Below, one piece after another: positions 12,201 to 25,000 of a DNA stretch of 64,000 nt. The notes below the pieces were generated by a model. That model searched no databases. It worked only from the letters and a program-made list of their open reading frames with translations, and had not been told where the DNA came from. Source of the stretch: Fratercula arctica (Eukaryota; Chordata; Aves; Charadriiformes; Alcidae). The stretch's first letter is position 1. Each line of letters starts with the position of its first letter. The translations under genes and the position numbers were made by a program. Where the stretch lies: NCBI GenBank assembly GCA_947846985.1, contig CANTUZ010000012.1, forward strand, positions 24,018,135 to 24,082,134, read 5' to 3'.

Positions 12201-14229
12201 CAGAAATTGCTTATAGATCTGTCTGGTTGGAGGATTCAACCTGGATTGAAAGAGGGGCCAGTTTAAAAGTCACCTCAGTCCATCTCCTCCAGTTTCACTA
12301 GCACAGATTGGCCTTCATGAACCCGACAGCTAGATCTCAGTTGAGATTACTCAAAAGGTTCAATGTATGTCACATACTTTTTTTCCTAACGCATCAATAA
12401 GCCATTCACTGAAGCAGTATTTTTATAAAGAAACCAGTAACTTTTCGGACATACACTCCCACTTTCAAAATGCTGCAAAGCAGCAACACAAATACAAAAA
12501 AAGGAATCTCTATTAAAAGAACAGCAAGTCTGAAGGAGAACTGTACACCAAAAGGCACCCAAAAATAGATTTGTATGGTTTTTCTCTCCTTCCAGGAGAC
12601 AACTGTCTCCTTACTGGAGACATCATCATAAATTTGTTTTCTTTACCCTTACCCTGTGCTGCATCCTATGAAGGTGGCAACTTTCCAACTCTTTTCTTGT
12701 TGCTTCATTTAAAAAAAGAAACTCAGTTTGTTTTATAGAGGCATATTTACAGGCTTTCTGAAACAATGATTTCCCACCATCACCACACTTGCTGTGTTTA
12801 AATTACTTACATTGCTCAGGTTGGGGGGGAAAAAAAAATTAATTAAAACCCCACCACAACACATTGCCTGTTTTTCAATTACGATTACAGATATAGTAGC
12901 GCCCATGAGCCCCAGGCACAGACCCCCTTTGTACAAGGTGCCCAACAAGGATAACAAAATAGTAGATCTCTTCCCGAAGAGCATTGCTCCTAACTTCCTT
13001 TTCCTACTTATTCACAACTGAGTGTATCAGTTCTGATGCTTAAAGTTTTCTGGCCTTCTGGCAATTGCACTTGAGTGCGTTTTTTAATGCTACAGGGAGA
13101 AAGGGGTGCAAGCCCAAGCGAAGAACTGCCCTCATTCCTGGGTACTAAAGACCGTGTGTTGGCTGAGCCAGCCCTGAACTCGTGCTCAGCGTGTCTCAAT
13201 TAGACCCACTTAATTATACCAGTAAGAATATTCCGTTACACACAGGCTGCAAGCAAGCGGGAACTTGCCGTCTTGTGTCTCAGCTATTTGTATCTTCCTC
13301 CCATTTGGAAATGCGTTGGGCTACCGTGGCTCCTGGCCAGAAGCATCCCTCGAGCTGCTCTCCTTTTCGGCTGGATGGCAACAACAGGGAGGTGGCCGGA
13401 GTCCAGCATTTCTTAAGTAGCCTGCTTATCTCGCAGTAAAAGTAAATGAGGGGCTGGTCACTGCCCAGAATACTTCAGTAGTTTCTGTCTGCCGCCAAAA
13501 ATGAGTATCAACGTGGATCGAGATCTCCCAGATGCTTCTGGCTGTATCCTATAGCTAGAGGCTCTGCTTTCAGAATTACCTGGGGAACTTTGTGGCAGAA
13601 AGTGAAAAAGCAGTGCTACTTTTAATCAATTGCTTATTAATTATTTGTTAGTGTTATTGTGACAAGTCTTATACTATGAATTAGGTAGACTTTAAAAAAA
13701 AAGTCAACATTCTAAAATAACAATCCTGTCTGAATTTCAGCGAAGCATTATGTTTTACTTTTAAAAAAGCTATTTCAAGTTTGCATGGAAGACGTCATAG
13801 ACAGCTGACCTGAAATCTAAATGAAGCACTGGAAACAAAAGAAAAATGATAAAAAGTAAAATAATAAACTGGGAGGATGCATGGAACTGAGTGGAACAGG
13901 ATTTTGTATTGAATTTACTTTTCAATAGCGACCTGAACAATGCAGACAGACAACATGATATATAAATGTAGAGATCATTATAAACTGAGAGGAATTCTAA
14001 ATGCTAACAGACCGAAAGAACACCAAGATACTGGGTTTAGTATAAAATTCCCTGAATACATAAAATGCATTTCAATGTTTGAGAAACTTATTCAGTGAAG
14101 CTGGAAGGGAAGATCCATCTAGACCAGTCAATGTCAAAATAAGACATTAAAGCAGTCAGACGGACTGGCTAGTGCTGACAACTGCCTACCAAACGATCAT
14201 CCTAAGAGTTGTAGGCATTGCTTTACCTT

Positions 14230-14320
14230 CCCTGCCAGAAATTGCCTTTTCATTGAAGTCAACAGAAAATTAACCCATTTTACTGGGTCCAGAATCCTAC
14301 GCTGAATTCCTAAAATGGGA
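14230..14320. repeat. Old amniote repeat relic with 'CATTGAAGTCAA' core
   Basis: The stretch near 14250 reads CATTGAAGTCAACAGAAAAT followed about 30 bases later by a GGGTCCAGAATCCTA-like segment. This resembles the 'ttgaagtcaatgg ... ccaggat' tails of ancient amniote LINE/SINE families. It is degraded; family and ends are uncertain. It is recognised from memory of the pattern, not from a search. Confidence 0.35.
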
Positions 14321-16490
14321 TATTTGCTTTACAGAAGCCCAAGTCTCAGCTTTCTAAACACCATTCATACAAAAAGAGCAAGCTGAAGATGGGCCCCCTG
14401 TTTGTGCTGAAGAAAACGGGAAGCGAGACTCTGCCAGCCAGCCTCTCGCCTCCTGCTAGCAGGCAGCCATGGCGCTTATGATAAGGAAAACATTTAAGGT
14501 CAGAAAAAAAGACAGGAAATTGTCATGTACTACTTCACATATTTTAACCAAAATATTAAAAAGGCTGGTTTCCTAATAATCCAAGCAACTTGAAACAGTA
14601 AATCAAATCATAACCTTCCTTGTGACTTAGTATGTCCTGTTCAAATTTCTTTGACTTTTTTTGACACCTCTAAGCAATATACCGTTTGTTATCCCCTTCC
14701 CCCAGTTCGTCTCCATTTCTTATCTTCCACAGGTTGTTCTCAAGAGTCAGATGATTATTTTTAATGCAAAACCAGATCAGATGACAGAGTGACAGGATAG
14801 CAAAAACTCCCCTCTTGACTTAAGACAGAAGGAAAGGAGATGCTGACAAAAATAATTTCTGTGGTCCCAGCTGATAAGAAAGTGATATTTTTATGAAAAG
14901 TCGAGGCATTCAAGTGCATATAAGTGAGATATGAATGGGAAAAGCTAGGAAGTGAGTCCTAGAGCAAGGAAAAGCTGTTTTTACGTTTTCATAGTCTATT
15001 TGGGACCCAGAACAGAGAATCCAGAAAGATTTCCCTGTATTGTTGGAAGAAGGGATCAATTGCTGAAAGGGTGACACTTGCAGGAAACACTGTGCTGGAT
15101 GAGGTCTGAATATACAGAAATCCAGGAAAAAAAATCTTCATATTAAAATAAAAAAATCTCCACTCTACCTAAAGTTTAGGAAAACTGAAAAGCACCATGC
15201 ATGAAATATCTGCTCAAAGAGGGAAAGAATATCTGGAGTAATGTTTATAATTCTATTACTAATAGAAGATTTATTTCAAAATTAATAGTATTAGGCAATT
15301 GAATTTTTTATATCCTAAAGGCAAAATTTACTATCAGTCTCTAGTCTCATGCTGTATTAACTGTTATAAGAAATAAGGCAGGCAGTCACAATCCCTGAGA
15401 CACTGTTCCAGTTTCCCACTTACAATGTTAAATCTGTATTTACATACTAATCTAAGTCTGGTAAATAAAAGTTTCCTTTTATGCTTACAAGTCAAAAATA
15501 TTAATGATTTTTAAGAACAAAACATTCAAATTTATTTTCAGAGAACTCAGCGGGCAAAATATTTCTAAACACTTCAGCAGGCAGCGCAGCTTCATCTCTA
15601 ACGTTTCCCATACTTGTCTCTCCTCAAGAATAAAGAATATAAATATTTCAGAACATTCTGCTACCTACTTTCTTTTTTTTTTTTTTTAACCTTTCGTAAG
15701 TGAGTGTACTTGGGGATTGCTTGTCTAACGAGGCTGGGCCAAGGCTAGGCTGCGGATCAGCAGGGGCTGGAGAGTCAGGTGGCTCTTTATTCATATTTCC
15801 ATAGTCCGTTGGGACTGAAACACCTGTGTGCCAGACTACAGACCTTCCCTCAGCCCATGTAGATCAGTCTACGAAACAGCCTGAAAATGCAAATACCCTA
15901 GGCACAATTTTAATAGCAATAAACACTTACACAATATCAAAAGCTTTCATATCCAAATTAGATAACCTGATGCAAAGCATTATTTTTAAAGGAGTAAAAA
16001 CATGCCAGTAAGTAACAGAAAGACACAAGTATGACTGGCACAAATTGGTCCCCAGCGAAGCCAGTCTGTCAGCATGAACTGCAGCAGAATCCAACGCTGT
16101 AATCTCAAACAAGGTATTTTCTCTTGCTCCAACGGGGAGTTGTTCCTACTGACTCCTTCCTCAAATAGCTGCAGTTATATTGCCTCCTCCATTGGATTTA
16201 CAGGCAGGACATACAAACGAACACAGGCTGGATTACAGAGTTTGATTTGTTGGCTTTTACTTCCCTTTTCCCAGGGAGGTACCAAAGGGCAGCTGGAGCG
16301 TGGGCAGGGGCCAGGCAAAGGTCGGGCAGCAGAGAAGCTGCACTGGATGCAGGACCTGGAGCAGGAGCCAAGTCTGAACAGGCAGGAGTACCAAGCACCA
16401 GGATGACCATCAAGAAGCTTCCCCGGGGCATGCAGCACAGCTCCTGAGGGGATGCAAAGCAAACCATCAGCCATGCCCAGAAGCCGGTCT

Positions 16491-16510
16491 TTAGTCTCCT
16501 GGGAGACTAA
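16491..16510. repeat. Perfect 9-bp-arm palindrome with 2-base centre
   Basis: TTAGTCTCC at 16491-16499 and GGAGACTAA at 16502-16510 are exact reverse complements separated by TG. It may be chance or a palindromic protein-binding site. No gene context supports a function. Confidence 0.9.
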
Positions 16511-18131
16511 TGGTGGCCAGGTGGCCCAGCCAGAGCTTAACTGCTCAGGAAGCCCTAACAGCCAGTTATGCTAAACCAAACCTCCTCAAACAGGATTCGT
16601 GTGGGCTTGCAGATGTCCCTGTTGAGAGTCTGAGTGAATACAGGTTAGGTTAAACTTGTCTGAAGGCTCTTCTTGGAGTGTTTTTGTCTGCATAAGACAT
16701 TAAAATACTGTAAGGCGTATACATATATGTAGGGAGACTTCACTGATCTCACACAAAGTTATTAGTTGCATTAATCAAGGTGATTGGCAAGTCTTCTACA
16801 AATTTTTCTGCCCTTTTACTTTGCCAACATCATCTTCATATGGAAACAAGGGAGTATGGTGTTTTTCTTCAAATAATTTTTATGTTATAAATGCAATTAT
16901 ACGAGGCTTTGTACTGATCCAGTACTATTCAGATTGATGGGTGCTACGATGATAATTGGTGCCTTTAACTTTACCAGCTGGGACATTCTCTGCAGTAGGA
17001 GATGGCAGAAACAAGGACAGGTATCACTGAGGAGCCCTGGGTGCTGCATATGCAAAGAGTCTGCCGTGAATCTGAAAAGACAGAGGCCCATCTCAGCCAC
17101 CTGGGTGGTGAAATGTGTTGGGTTTTAGCACAGCTGATAAGGTGCCATTCAGCTGCTGCTAAGCTGGCTAAACACTGCCTTGGTGACAATTTCTGATTGA
17201 GATCTCAACCTGTAGCTCAGAAACCGAGATGGGTGTGCAGGGGTCAGAGAGAGACCATACCAATTCATTAATCTGAGAGGAAAGGATACAAAATAAATGA
17301 GCACGTACAATGATATGCTTACAGTGTTATATTCCTCTGCAATTAAAAATTAAATAAATATTTTCAATGGTATGACCAGTCTACCACTGTTTTCTCCAAA
17401 ATCAGTGTGGAAAACATTGAGCTGTATGCTCTAAGTGAACAACCTCCCTTTCTCGATAGGAACAGCTTTGGAAATGTTTGGCATGGCCTTTCACCCCTTT
17501 AAAACATCTCCTTTGCCACTCCTGGGTGGAAGCTCTGCGGCACGGCCCGCAGCCGCACAGGGCCATGGCTCCTGGCCACCCACTCTCTGCCAGCTCCAGG
17601 TCCCCAGCCAGCCACCACAAATCTTTAGGGAGAGAGCTTAGCAGATGTCAGTCTCCAGTTGTGCAGGATTATATGCTGAAGGCGGTCTCATCCTTGCCTT
17701 GGCTGCGTGCTGCAGGGTGGTATTCGGAGGGATGAAGGATTAGCTGACTGCAGAGCCATGCTGACCTTTTGGATGTCACATTTCTCAACAGCGAACACAA
17801 AAAATGCAGGACTGGAGAGGCTGGCAGTCCTCTGCTGCAACAGTCACCATACAAGAGCCTCAAATTTCTGTTTAATTTGCAATTAACTAGACTTCTAAAA
17901 TATTTCTTGGCTGCCTTGGCTTCAGCTGGGATAGAGTTAATTTTCTCTCTAGTAGCTGTCGTGTTTTGAGTTTGGCATGAGAATGTGCTGATAATGCATA
18001 TTGTTGTAGTTGTTGCCGGGTGATGTTTTACATTGGTCAAGGAGTTTTTCAGCTTCCCATAGAAGCTGAGAGGGAGCACAGACAGAACAAGCGGCCCAGG
18101 GAATATTCCATACCATAGATGTCATGCTCAG

Positions 18132-18137
18132 TATATA
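18132..18137 (+). promoter_or_regulatory. TATA box of the solo LTR
   Basis: TATATA in the expected place about 175 bases before the poly(A) signal of the LTR, preceded by CTCAG as in related avian LTRs. Plausible core promoter; activity is unknown. Confidence 0.6.
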
Positions 18138-18306
18138 GATGGGGGTTGGCCAGGGGGCAGGAATCCACAATCACTTCTCGGTACATGCTGGGCTGATCAC
18201 CGGGTGGGGGAGTAACTCATGTTGTACTCTTTTATTTTGTATATTCTTCATATTAATATTATTAGTAATTGTTGTTGTTGTTATTTTCTTTTTCCGTTAT
18301 TGTTCT

Positions 18307-18312
18307 ATTAAA
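18307..18312 (+). terminator. Poly(A) signal of the solo LTR
   Basis: ATTAAA on the plus strand within TTCTATTAAACCATC, a conserved position in this LTR type. It is followed by T-rich sequence that could act as the downstream element. Confidence 0.6.
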
Positions 18313-18824
18313 CCATCTTTATCTCAGCCTATGAGGGCTGTTTTTTTTCCCTTTCCCTCCTTTTCTCCCTCTTCTCCCTACCCTACTGGGACAGCGGTGT
18401 GGTGGTGATGAGCAAGCGGCTGTGTGGTCCTAGTTGTCGGCTGGGTTTAAACTACGACATTGACATATAAGAGGTGTCTGTTTAAATTTTTGTTGGAATT
18501 TCAGTGCCCATGAAAGCAAGTGTCTGAATTTTCTTCCCGTTTTCAGGACAAGCTGCTCATGGAGTTTAGCCTAGACCTCCGTTCCCTCTCAACAACCTCA
18601 CCCAGCACACGTGCTTTTTGTAGGGGTTTGGTTTGGGCTTTTTTTTCCTAGGTGGGGGGTGGGAAGCCTTGTGGGGGGAACACTCAGAAAAACTCATTTA
18701 AGTGACACCTTCAAAGGCAGGGAGTTAGGTGGCTGGCTGCTCAGCCATGTAATTGCATTATGTTCAGGGCCCACTGCTAACGAGCCCTCTGTGTGCGTTA
18801 AGGGCATTTCTAGATACTGAGATA

Positions 18825-18890
18825 AATTCATCCCTGGTGAAAAGTGCTAATTTCAATAGAGTTATACCAGGCATGAATTTGAGTCACTAT
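18825..18890 (+). repeat. Old amniote repeat tail ('AGTTATACCAGGCATGAATTT')
   Basis: The segment containing AATAGAGTTATACCAGGCAT followed by GAATTTGAG resembles the 'ggagttacaccaggggtgaatttgg' tail of ancient reptile and bird LINE-related repeats. It is diverged and short. It lies about 370 bases after the LTR and is unrelated to it. Confidence 0.4.
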
Positions 18891-19489
18891 GTCCTTTTAA
18901 AATGAGCCTATTGGGATTAGTAACAGGAATGCAGTTAAGCTCAGATATAACAGTTAGTGAGATCAAGGCCACTGCTGGATCACAATTACAACTGAGAAAA
19001 ACAAATGTACTAACCAGCTGCCAATCAAACATATGAAAATGACTAGCAATTAGAAGTATTAGCGATTTGAAACAGCATGCTCATACTTGGACCTCAGATA
19101 CCTTAAACAGTCTGGAAGCTCAGCATAATGGTTACTCTAAAAGGGGAAAAAACCCACATGTTGATAATAGCTGTTATGAGACAGGTTTTAAGCAAATGGT
19201 AAAAAGTGTCAGTCTGAGGCAAAATATAGGTCTCCCGATTGTTGAATAATTAATGAAAGTCTCTTCCCCCATTATAGCCACTGTAACAGTGTGACTGTTT
19301 GAATAGTCTCCATTTAATAAGGCCTCCGTCACCTCTTACAATCACATTTTTTTTTTCCAGGGCTGGTTTCTGTTGTGCTCTTTCCCTCGCCTGATCCCTT
19401 TCCACAGGACAAATTCTGTTGTGCCTAATCAAGCAGAGCTTCCAGTGAAAGCAATCAAGGCAGTTTGATTTAGCAGCGCAGCCTTTATT

Positions 19490-19620
19490 AGAGAAATCCT
19501 GACCCCACTGAAGTCGGTTGGAGCCATGCAGACTTGCCACATCCCAAGTTCTCCCTTTTAATTGGATTGTATCCTTCTGTTGGTTTACACCAAGACAAAT
19601 GGGACTTTTCTCAGAAAGAA
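19490..19620 (+). repeat. Old amniote repeat relic ('CCCACTGAAGTCGGTTGGAG')
   Basis: GAGAAATCCTGACCCCACTG followed by AAGTCGGTTGGAGCCATGCA matches the pattern 'aatcctggccccattgaagtcaatgg' of old amniote repeats. A TTGGTTTACACCAAG segment about 60 bases downstream fits the same family. Ends are uncertain. Confidence 0.4.
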
Positions 19621-22018
19621 TTTTATTCTTAGGTATTGGAATACGTTAATAGGAAATGTTCAAATACACCTGAACTAAGAAAATAAATCATGTAACCAAC
19701 TCTAATTTCAGGGATATTATTCTAACATTTAGATTTTCTTATCATACCAACTGCCATGAACTACTGACATTATGTTCTTGCATACATTTCATAACAGAAG
19801 GAGGATCTGGGAGCCTAAAAAGCCAGAAAAAAAAGAAGAAAGTGAGATAAAAAGGCCTTTCCAAAAAATGAGAAGGAAAGGGAGGTGGTCAGAGACAGGC
19901 ACAAGAGATTACGCCCTAATATACTGCAACCTGAAAGACATTGATGTGGACAAAGTGATGGGGCAGGTCATGAAAGGACATTTGAAAGCAGCAGGTCAAT
20001 GCCTGGCTGCAGGCGGCGAGCAGAGCACCAGAGGGCAATCAGAAAGGATCTCTGCATCTCCTCTGAGGGCATTATCTACTGCTACTTCATACTTTCTCTT
20101 AACGAACGCACTTAGCTATGGTATTTGTCACAAAGTATTGAGTTTTGTCCAACCCCAGTGCTAATCAAAACTCAGAGCAGTTGTCAAATTCTCTGCGTAC
20201 TCAGGGATTTAAGACCAAAAGTCACCTCTGCCTCCACAGGCAGGGAAGGCAGAGCCAGAGCCGCACTCTGCAGGCAGAGCCGGGAGCTGCCAGCTCGGCA
20301 CAGCCTCTCCGGTACCTTGAGCCTGCGCCTCTCCATCTCCATCGCTGCCAGGGCTACAGCCCCCGGCATCTCAGGGAATCTAGCTGTTATCGGGGAAAAG
20401 ACAGTATTGACGATGGGTGAGGATGGAGTGGTAAGGACTCCTTGCATTTCTTTACCAGAGTGGAGGTCACAACCAAGGAGTTTTTAATGCAAAGTTATTG
20501 TTTTCTTTAAAACAGACTACTATTGCTTTTCACCACCAGTGCCGGATGGCTGTGGTAGCCAGAGGGAATGCATCATTTACAGCATCAGATCAGTGCAAAA
20601 ATGGAAAAGAAGGTGACAGCCATTATCATTCACTTCTTGTGACTTTGCTGGACTACAAGAATTTAGCAGTGTAGCCCAGGATAATACATTAAGCTCATGC
20701 TCTTGCTACATTAAAGGCTTGTAACCAGAGAAACAGAAGTTAAATTCACTCGTGTTCGTGCAGGGCAGGCAGATGGAAACCAGACCTCTCCTCTGCTGCC
20801 TCTCAGCTCCGGAGCGAGACCCCAAAGTGCCAGGGCAGCCCAGACACGGGAGAGCAGCCACCTCGCCGGGGCTCGCCAGCAGAACCGCACACAGCACCGC
20901 TTTATGGCAATGAACGCTGGTGGGTGAGAGGAAGCTCCCACATTCCCTCTTACATCCACCTTAGCTTCTGCCACTAATGACAAAAGATGATTTCACATCA
21001 GTGGGCATTTTGTCCAGCCCATGCGTGCAAATGCCTTTCACAACACTAGAAATGTAACATGGAACAAGCATTAAACACACTAAATTTTCTGTATGGCTGT
21101 CAGAGTAGTGTAACAGTTCTTCCTATCAGCTGCTGTGAGCCAGACCCTGCCTGAAATTAAGTCTTAAATCTTCTCTTGGAGATTGCATGCTAGCAGATTT
21201 CTTTGCATAATACTCACAGCTTGCCTTCAAACATGTGCTGCACAAATAGCTCAGGGAAAGGAAACAAACTCAAAGTTACGCTTCTAAATGATATGTTTCT
21301 ATTCAGTCTTTGACAAATTCCCCCATCTTTCTACAGCAAAAAAGAGGTTTCCTGATGACCTACTCTCATGGCAAATCTTTTCCAGAGAAATCCCGAAGCT
21401 GACAATCCGCATTCCCTTGCAACGCACAGCCAGGCGAACAAAGGACGTCTGATACAGGTGACTGAACAATGCCGGCACAAAACACGGAGCTGTATCAGTC
21501 TCAGGGAAATACCGGGGTATTTTATATCGGTCGACTGCCTTCAACTTTCCAAGAAGGAAAAGCATCTGATGTAATGATGCCACAAGTCTACAGAAGTAAG
21601 ACACATTATTTAAAGACGGTGTTTCTAAGTGTAAGGTTTTCCTTGGCAGGATCTGCTGCACCTCGCCTGGAGGCTCCTGCACTATCCCAGGGATAACCCT
21701 ACGTCCCAGGGATAAACAAACTTGCAGAATACGACGTCAAGATGAGTGTTGCTCCGGACCAAGCTGCAGAGGCAGAAATTATACCAGGAACTAACCCGGT
21801 CCCTGTGTACAGCACTTTGTGTGTGTCTCCAATAATCCCAGCTTTCATCACGTGAGATCGCAGCAAGGCTTTTTCGGCGTTACAGGATTGTCAGAGGAAA
21901 AAGTTTCACTTAGGAAACAAAGTTCATGTTGAAAATAAAGAAAAGGTTATTTGAATCCTTGCAGCGATCACATTTTATGTCTAAGAACATGAAGTGCTAC
22001 CTAATTCACACTAGGGAA

Positions 22019-22046
22019 GTGTGTGCTCTCTTGTGTGTGCTCTCTT
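22019..22046. repeat. Perfect 14-bp tandem duplication
   Basis: Two exact copies of GTGTGTGCTCTCTT, at 22019-22032 and 22033-22046. A small recent slippage or duplication event in otherwise unique intergenic DNA. Confidence 0.9.
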
Positions 22047-25000
22047 GAAGTCAATCAGTGTTCAATGATCCATGATCTCGCTTTGGCAGTATTGACCTTG
22101 AGTCCTAAACACAATGGATGACAACCACCAGGTACTTATTTAAAAATGAAAGAGCAAAGACCAACCCAGGACTTCTCAAAAAGCAGAAGGCACAGAAACC
22201 TCTGGGAACGGCTGTGGAGGAAGACTTTGAAGTGCCACACAAGTGTACTCCATTCATGTAAAATGCCATTTGGATGGTCAAAAACTAAAGTAATTATTCT
22301 AATAAAAAGTAAATAAATGAAAATTGAAAATATTTAAATGCAAGGCCAGGCAATGAGCTCAGAGATAAGGGTTTGTCCATTATCTGTTGGAGCGCAGGCA
22401 GTTTTTACTGATGCGTGACAGCATCCTTCCTCAGCTGAATTTGCAGGGGAGCCAGGGGTGCTTTTGTCCTTTTGCACATGAGCTGGCTCCATCTTTAACA
22501 CATCTCTGCCCAAAGTATGAATGACGACCTGTTTCCATCCCTTGCTCACTGTGTGTATGCGGTATGTTCCTTGCATTGTTCAGGGCTGCTAAGAATAACA
22601 TTGGGTATAAAACAGGGATCACTTTCCTTTTTCTTGGTGGTATCTTCAGCTCTGAAAGTCCATTGATTCAGTAGGAACAACAATAGAAAACTCAGGTAAT
22701 AACCTGCAACCAAATGTTGCAGACAAACAACAACAACAATAAACTTCTCGTGAACTTTTCAGCTGCAGTGCTAGGGATTGCTCAGGGAGACTACAGCTAA
22801 AAGCTGCCTTTCTCCACGTTGACCACGCGTAGTTTTAAAGTGCTGTTCAAAAGGCTAATTGGATTTTGGGGTTTTCTTGTCCACTCTTCTTTGCCGAAGT
22901 TAATGTTTCAAAGGAAAAGCTACAAATTCTCAAGATAATTTAATTCCCGCCCCTCCTGACCCTAAAAGCTTACCCCTCTGGGTACCACTGGACACCTCTC
23001 CGGCTGCTGGAGCAGAACGGGTCTGCGCAGCCTCCGCGCCAGCACGGGCAGATACACGAACCGCACATCAGCAGAGAATCAGCCGCTTTGGTAAAGGAGT
23101 CCTCGAAACAGTAGGAATAAAAGGTTCTTGTTTTGAATTTAGGGAGAAAATTATTTTTACTGTCATTGAGAGCATTTTTGGGTATTTAAATGAATCTGTT
23201 GATGAAGACAAAGGAAGTGCTTCTTGGGGGTTATCAGCTCTTACTTTATGTTAGTTATCATGAGAAGCTGTAGGAATAAGGGGTGGAAGGTATGACTACA
23301 AAGGAAATGAGTGTTACATTTGCATATTTTCCACAGCGAAATAACCTAGGAGCCTGCAGCGAACAGAGGAGAGAGGCATGATGCTCCTCCGTAAGACATT
23401 GTGATGATTTTTCTAGTTACACTCTTCCCAGACCCATTATATTATAGTAGATGAGCATATAAATGTGTCCCTTACCACTTCATACTGTACTGTTTTCCTT
23501 CTACTGCCTCACACCTCATCGTGTTTACAAACAACTCTTGGGATGGATGTAGAGGAAGAAGAAGTGACGACTCGGGAAGGTGTTTATTAAGCAATGTGAA
23601 ACATGTGCTTCTGTCTTTCAACACACGCTTTACCTATTCAGAGGAGACACAGATTTATATTTACTTCACAGTTATACCCACCAAGCTATTGCAACTATTA
23701 ATGCAATTATTATATAAACTGTAGTGCAGGGATGGAACGTTCCCTTAACCACGAAGGTATTTGGTGTCTGTGAAACCCCCTATGCCTGATGTCTCCAGAA
23801 CGTGTTTGCATTCCTCGCCGCCTCAGCCAGCAGATCCTCGGATAGCCATTTTCTTTCTATCTCAAAGAAATTCTACTGTTACCAAAAAATTGTTAGTCTT
23901 TCTGTGTCTGGAAATTCTGATTATTCATAGCGTGCTATAAGGGATGTGGTGCTTCTCACAAGTTGGTACTAACGTGCTGGCAAACACAAAGAGCGTATGT
24001 GGGTGCTTAACTCAAGGGCAGCAGCAGCCCTGCTCTGTACAGTGACTTCAGCAAAACTCTCTTAAACATTATTATTAGACTTTGAGCTCCAAAGGCTCCT
24101 TTTACTCATCTGCTCAGTTACTGCACATAGATGTTTACCATTTTTATGGCTGCACCGGCTTACAGAGACCTGCTTTTATCACTGACAAGAATGGAAGCTT
24201 AATATTATTAGTGCCAGTTCAATACAAGACAGTGCGTGGAAGGAAGGAGAACTAGTTGCCTGAATTATTTTCATTGATCATCACATTACTTTCCACAGCA
24301 ATGACATAATGTCATGATGCTATAACATAGCAACAATTCCGCTTTCAATACCTTCTTTGATCCCCAACGCTCCATTCCACGATGGGTACCAGTGCAGAAA
24401 TTCCTTCACTCCTGGTATTAGATATAATGGAAATGTCCACCGTAGAAATGCTACTCACGCATCTTTCACACGCGGAACAACAGGGTTTGACACGGCTGTG
24501 CCGGTTCTCGTGCCCGCAGCATGGGGTTAACAGCAGGCGAGGGCAGCCCAGCACCTCGGCATCAGCTCCTCACCTCGCAGGCCTGGGAACTGCTGTCCTG
24601 CTCCCGGTGCGATTCTAACGAGCGGTGAGACAGCGATACCTGCCTGTGGTCTAGCTGTACAAAAACAAACACAAAGCCCCCACCTTTCTTCATACATGAA
24701 CTCTGACAGAGGGCTGGGGTTAAAGGGTGTCTGGAGTTTGACAGCAGGCAAACAAAAGCAACCAAACAAAAGGTAGCATGTGTGAAGCTAATAAAAAAGA
24801 CAAGCTAAAAGCACGTACACTAATGATTTCTTACAGTAAAGAAACCTTTTCTTTTCATTCGTGAAATAACATGAATTTAAATTATTTGGGGAAGCGACCA
24901 TCTTCTAATAGACAGATTGCATATTTAGGACTTAAAATAGATTGAAAGTGAAAATTATGCTAAAATCGTTGAAGAATGTAAATCCTTGTTTAATTGACGT

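Larger units (their letters stand above)
9291..17911. other. Intergenic DNA upstream of VAV3, no gene seen
   Basis: No exon or recognisable protein domain on either strand. Contents are mostly unique AT-rich DNA with an A-rich patch near 9610-9640, a 15-base T run at 15673-15687, an old repeat relic near 14230-14320, and a 20-base hairpin palindrome at 16491-16510. Open frames at 11264-11668 (minus), 11714-12112 (plus) and 16074-16474 (both strands) have no domain and low-complexity compositions, so I read them as chance. VAV3 enhancers could lie here but cannot be named from sequence. Confidence 0.6.
17912..18459 (+). mobile_element. Solo LTR of an avian endogenous retrovirus (ERVL-like)
   Basis: A 548-base element starting TG and ending CA, with the sequence signature of a long terminal repeat widespread in birds (opening with a 'GGCTTCAGCTGGGATAGAG' motif and closing with 'GGGTTTAAACTACGACA'). 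In order it has a degraded CRE-like GATGTCATGC, a TATA box (TATATA, 18132-18137), a G-rich leader, a T-rich segment with GTT repeats, a poly(A) signal ATTAAA (18307-18312) and a pyrimidine-rich U5-like end. The flanking five bases are TTGGC (17907-17911) and TTGAC (18460-18464), a five-base target duplication with one change, which suits an ERVL-class insertion of some age. No gag, pol or env remains on either side, so it is a solo LTR left by recombination. An open frame at 18139-18408 inside it is chance. Confidence 0.88.

Noticed and set aside
16074..16474. Overlapping open frames on both strands, with an acceptor-like tract before 16275
   Set aside because: No domain or known protein resemblance; frames open on both strands indicate composition rather than coding.
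19772..20164. 130-codon plus-strand frame with a lysine-rich start
   Set aside because: The lysine/glutamate-rich part reflects an A-rich stretch. No domain, no partner exons.
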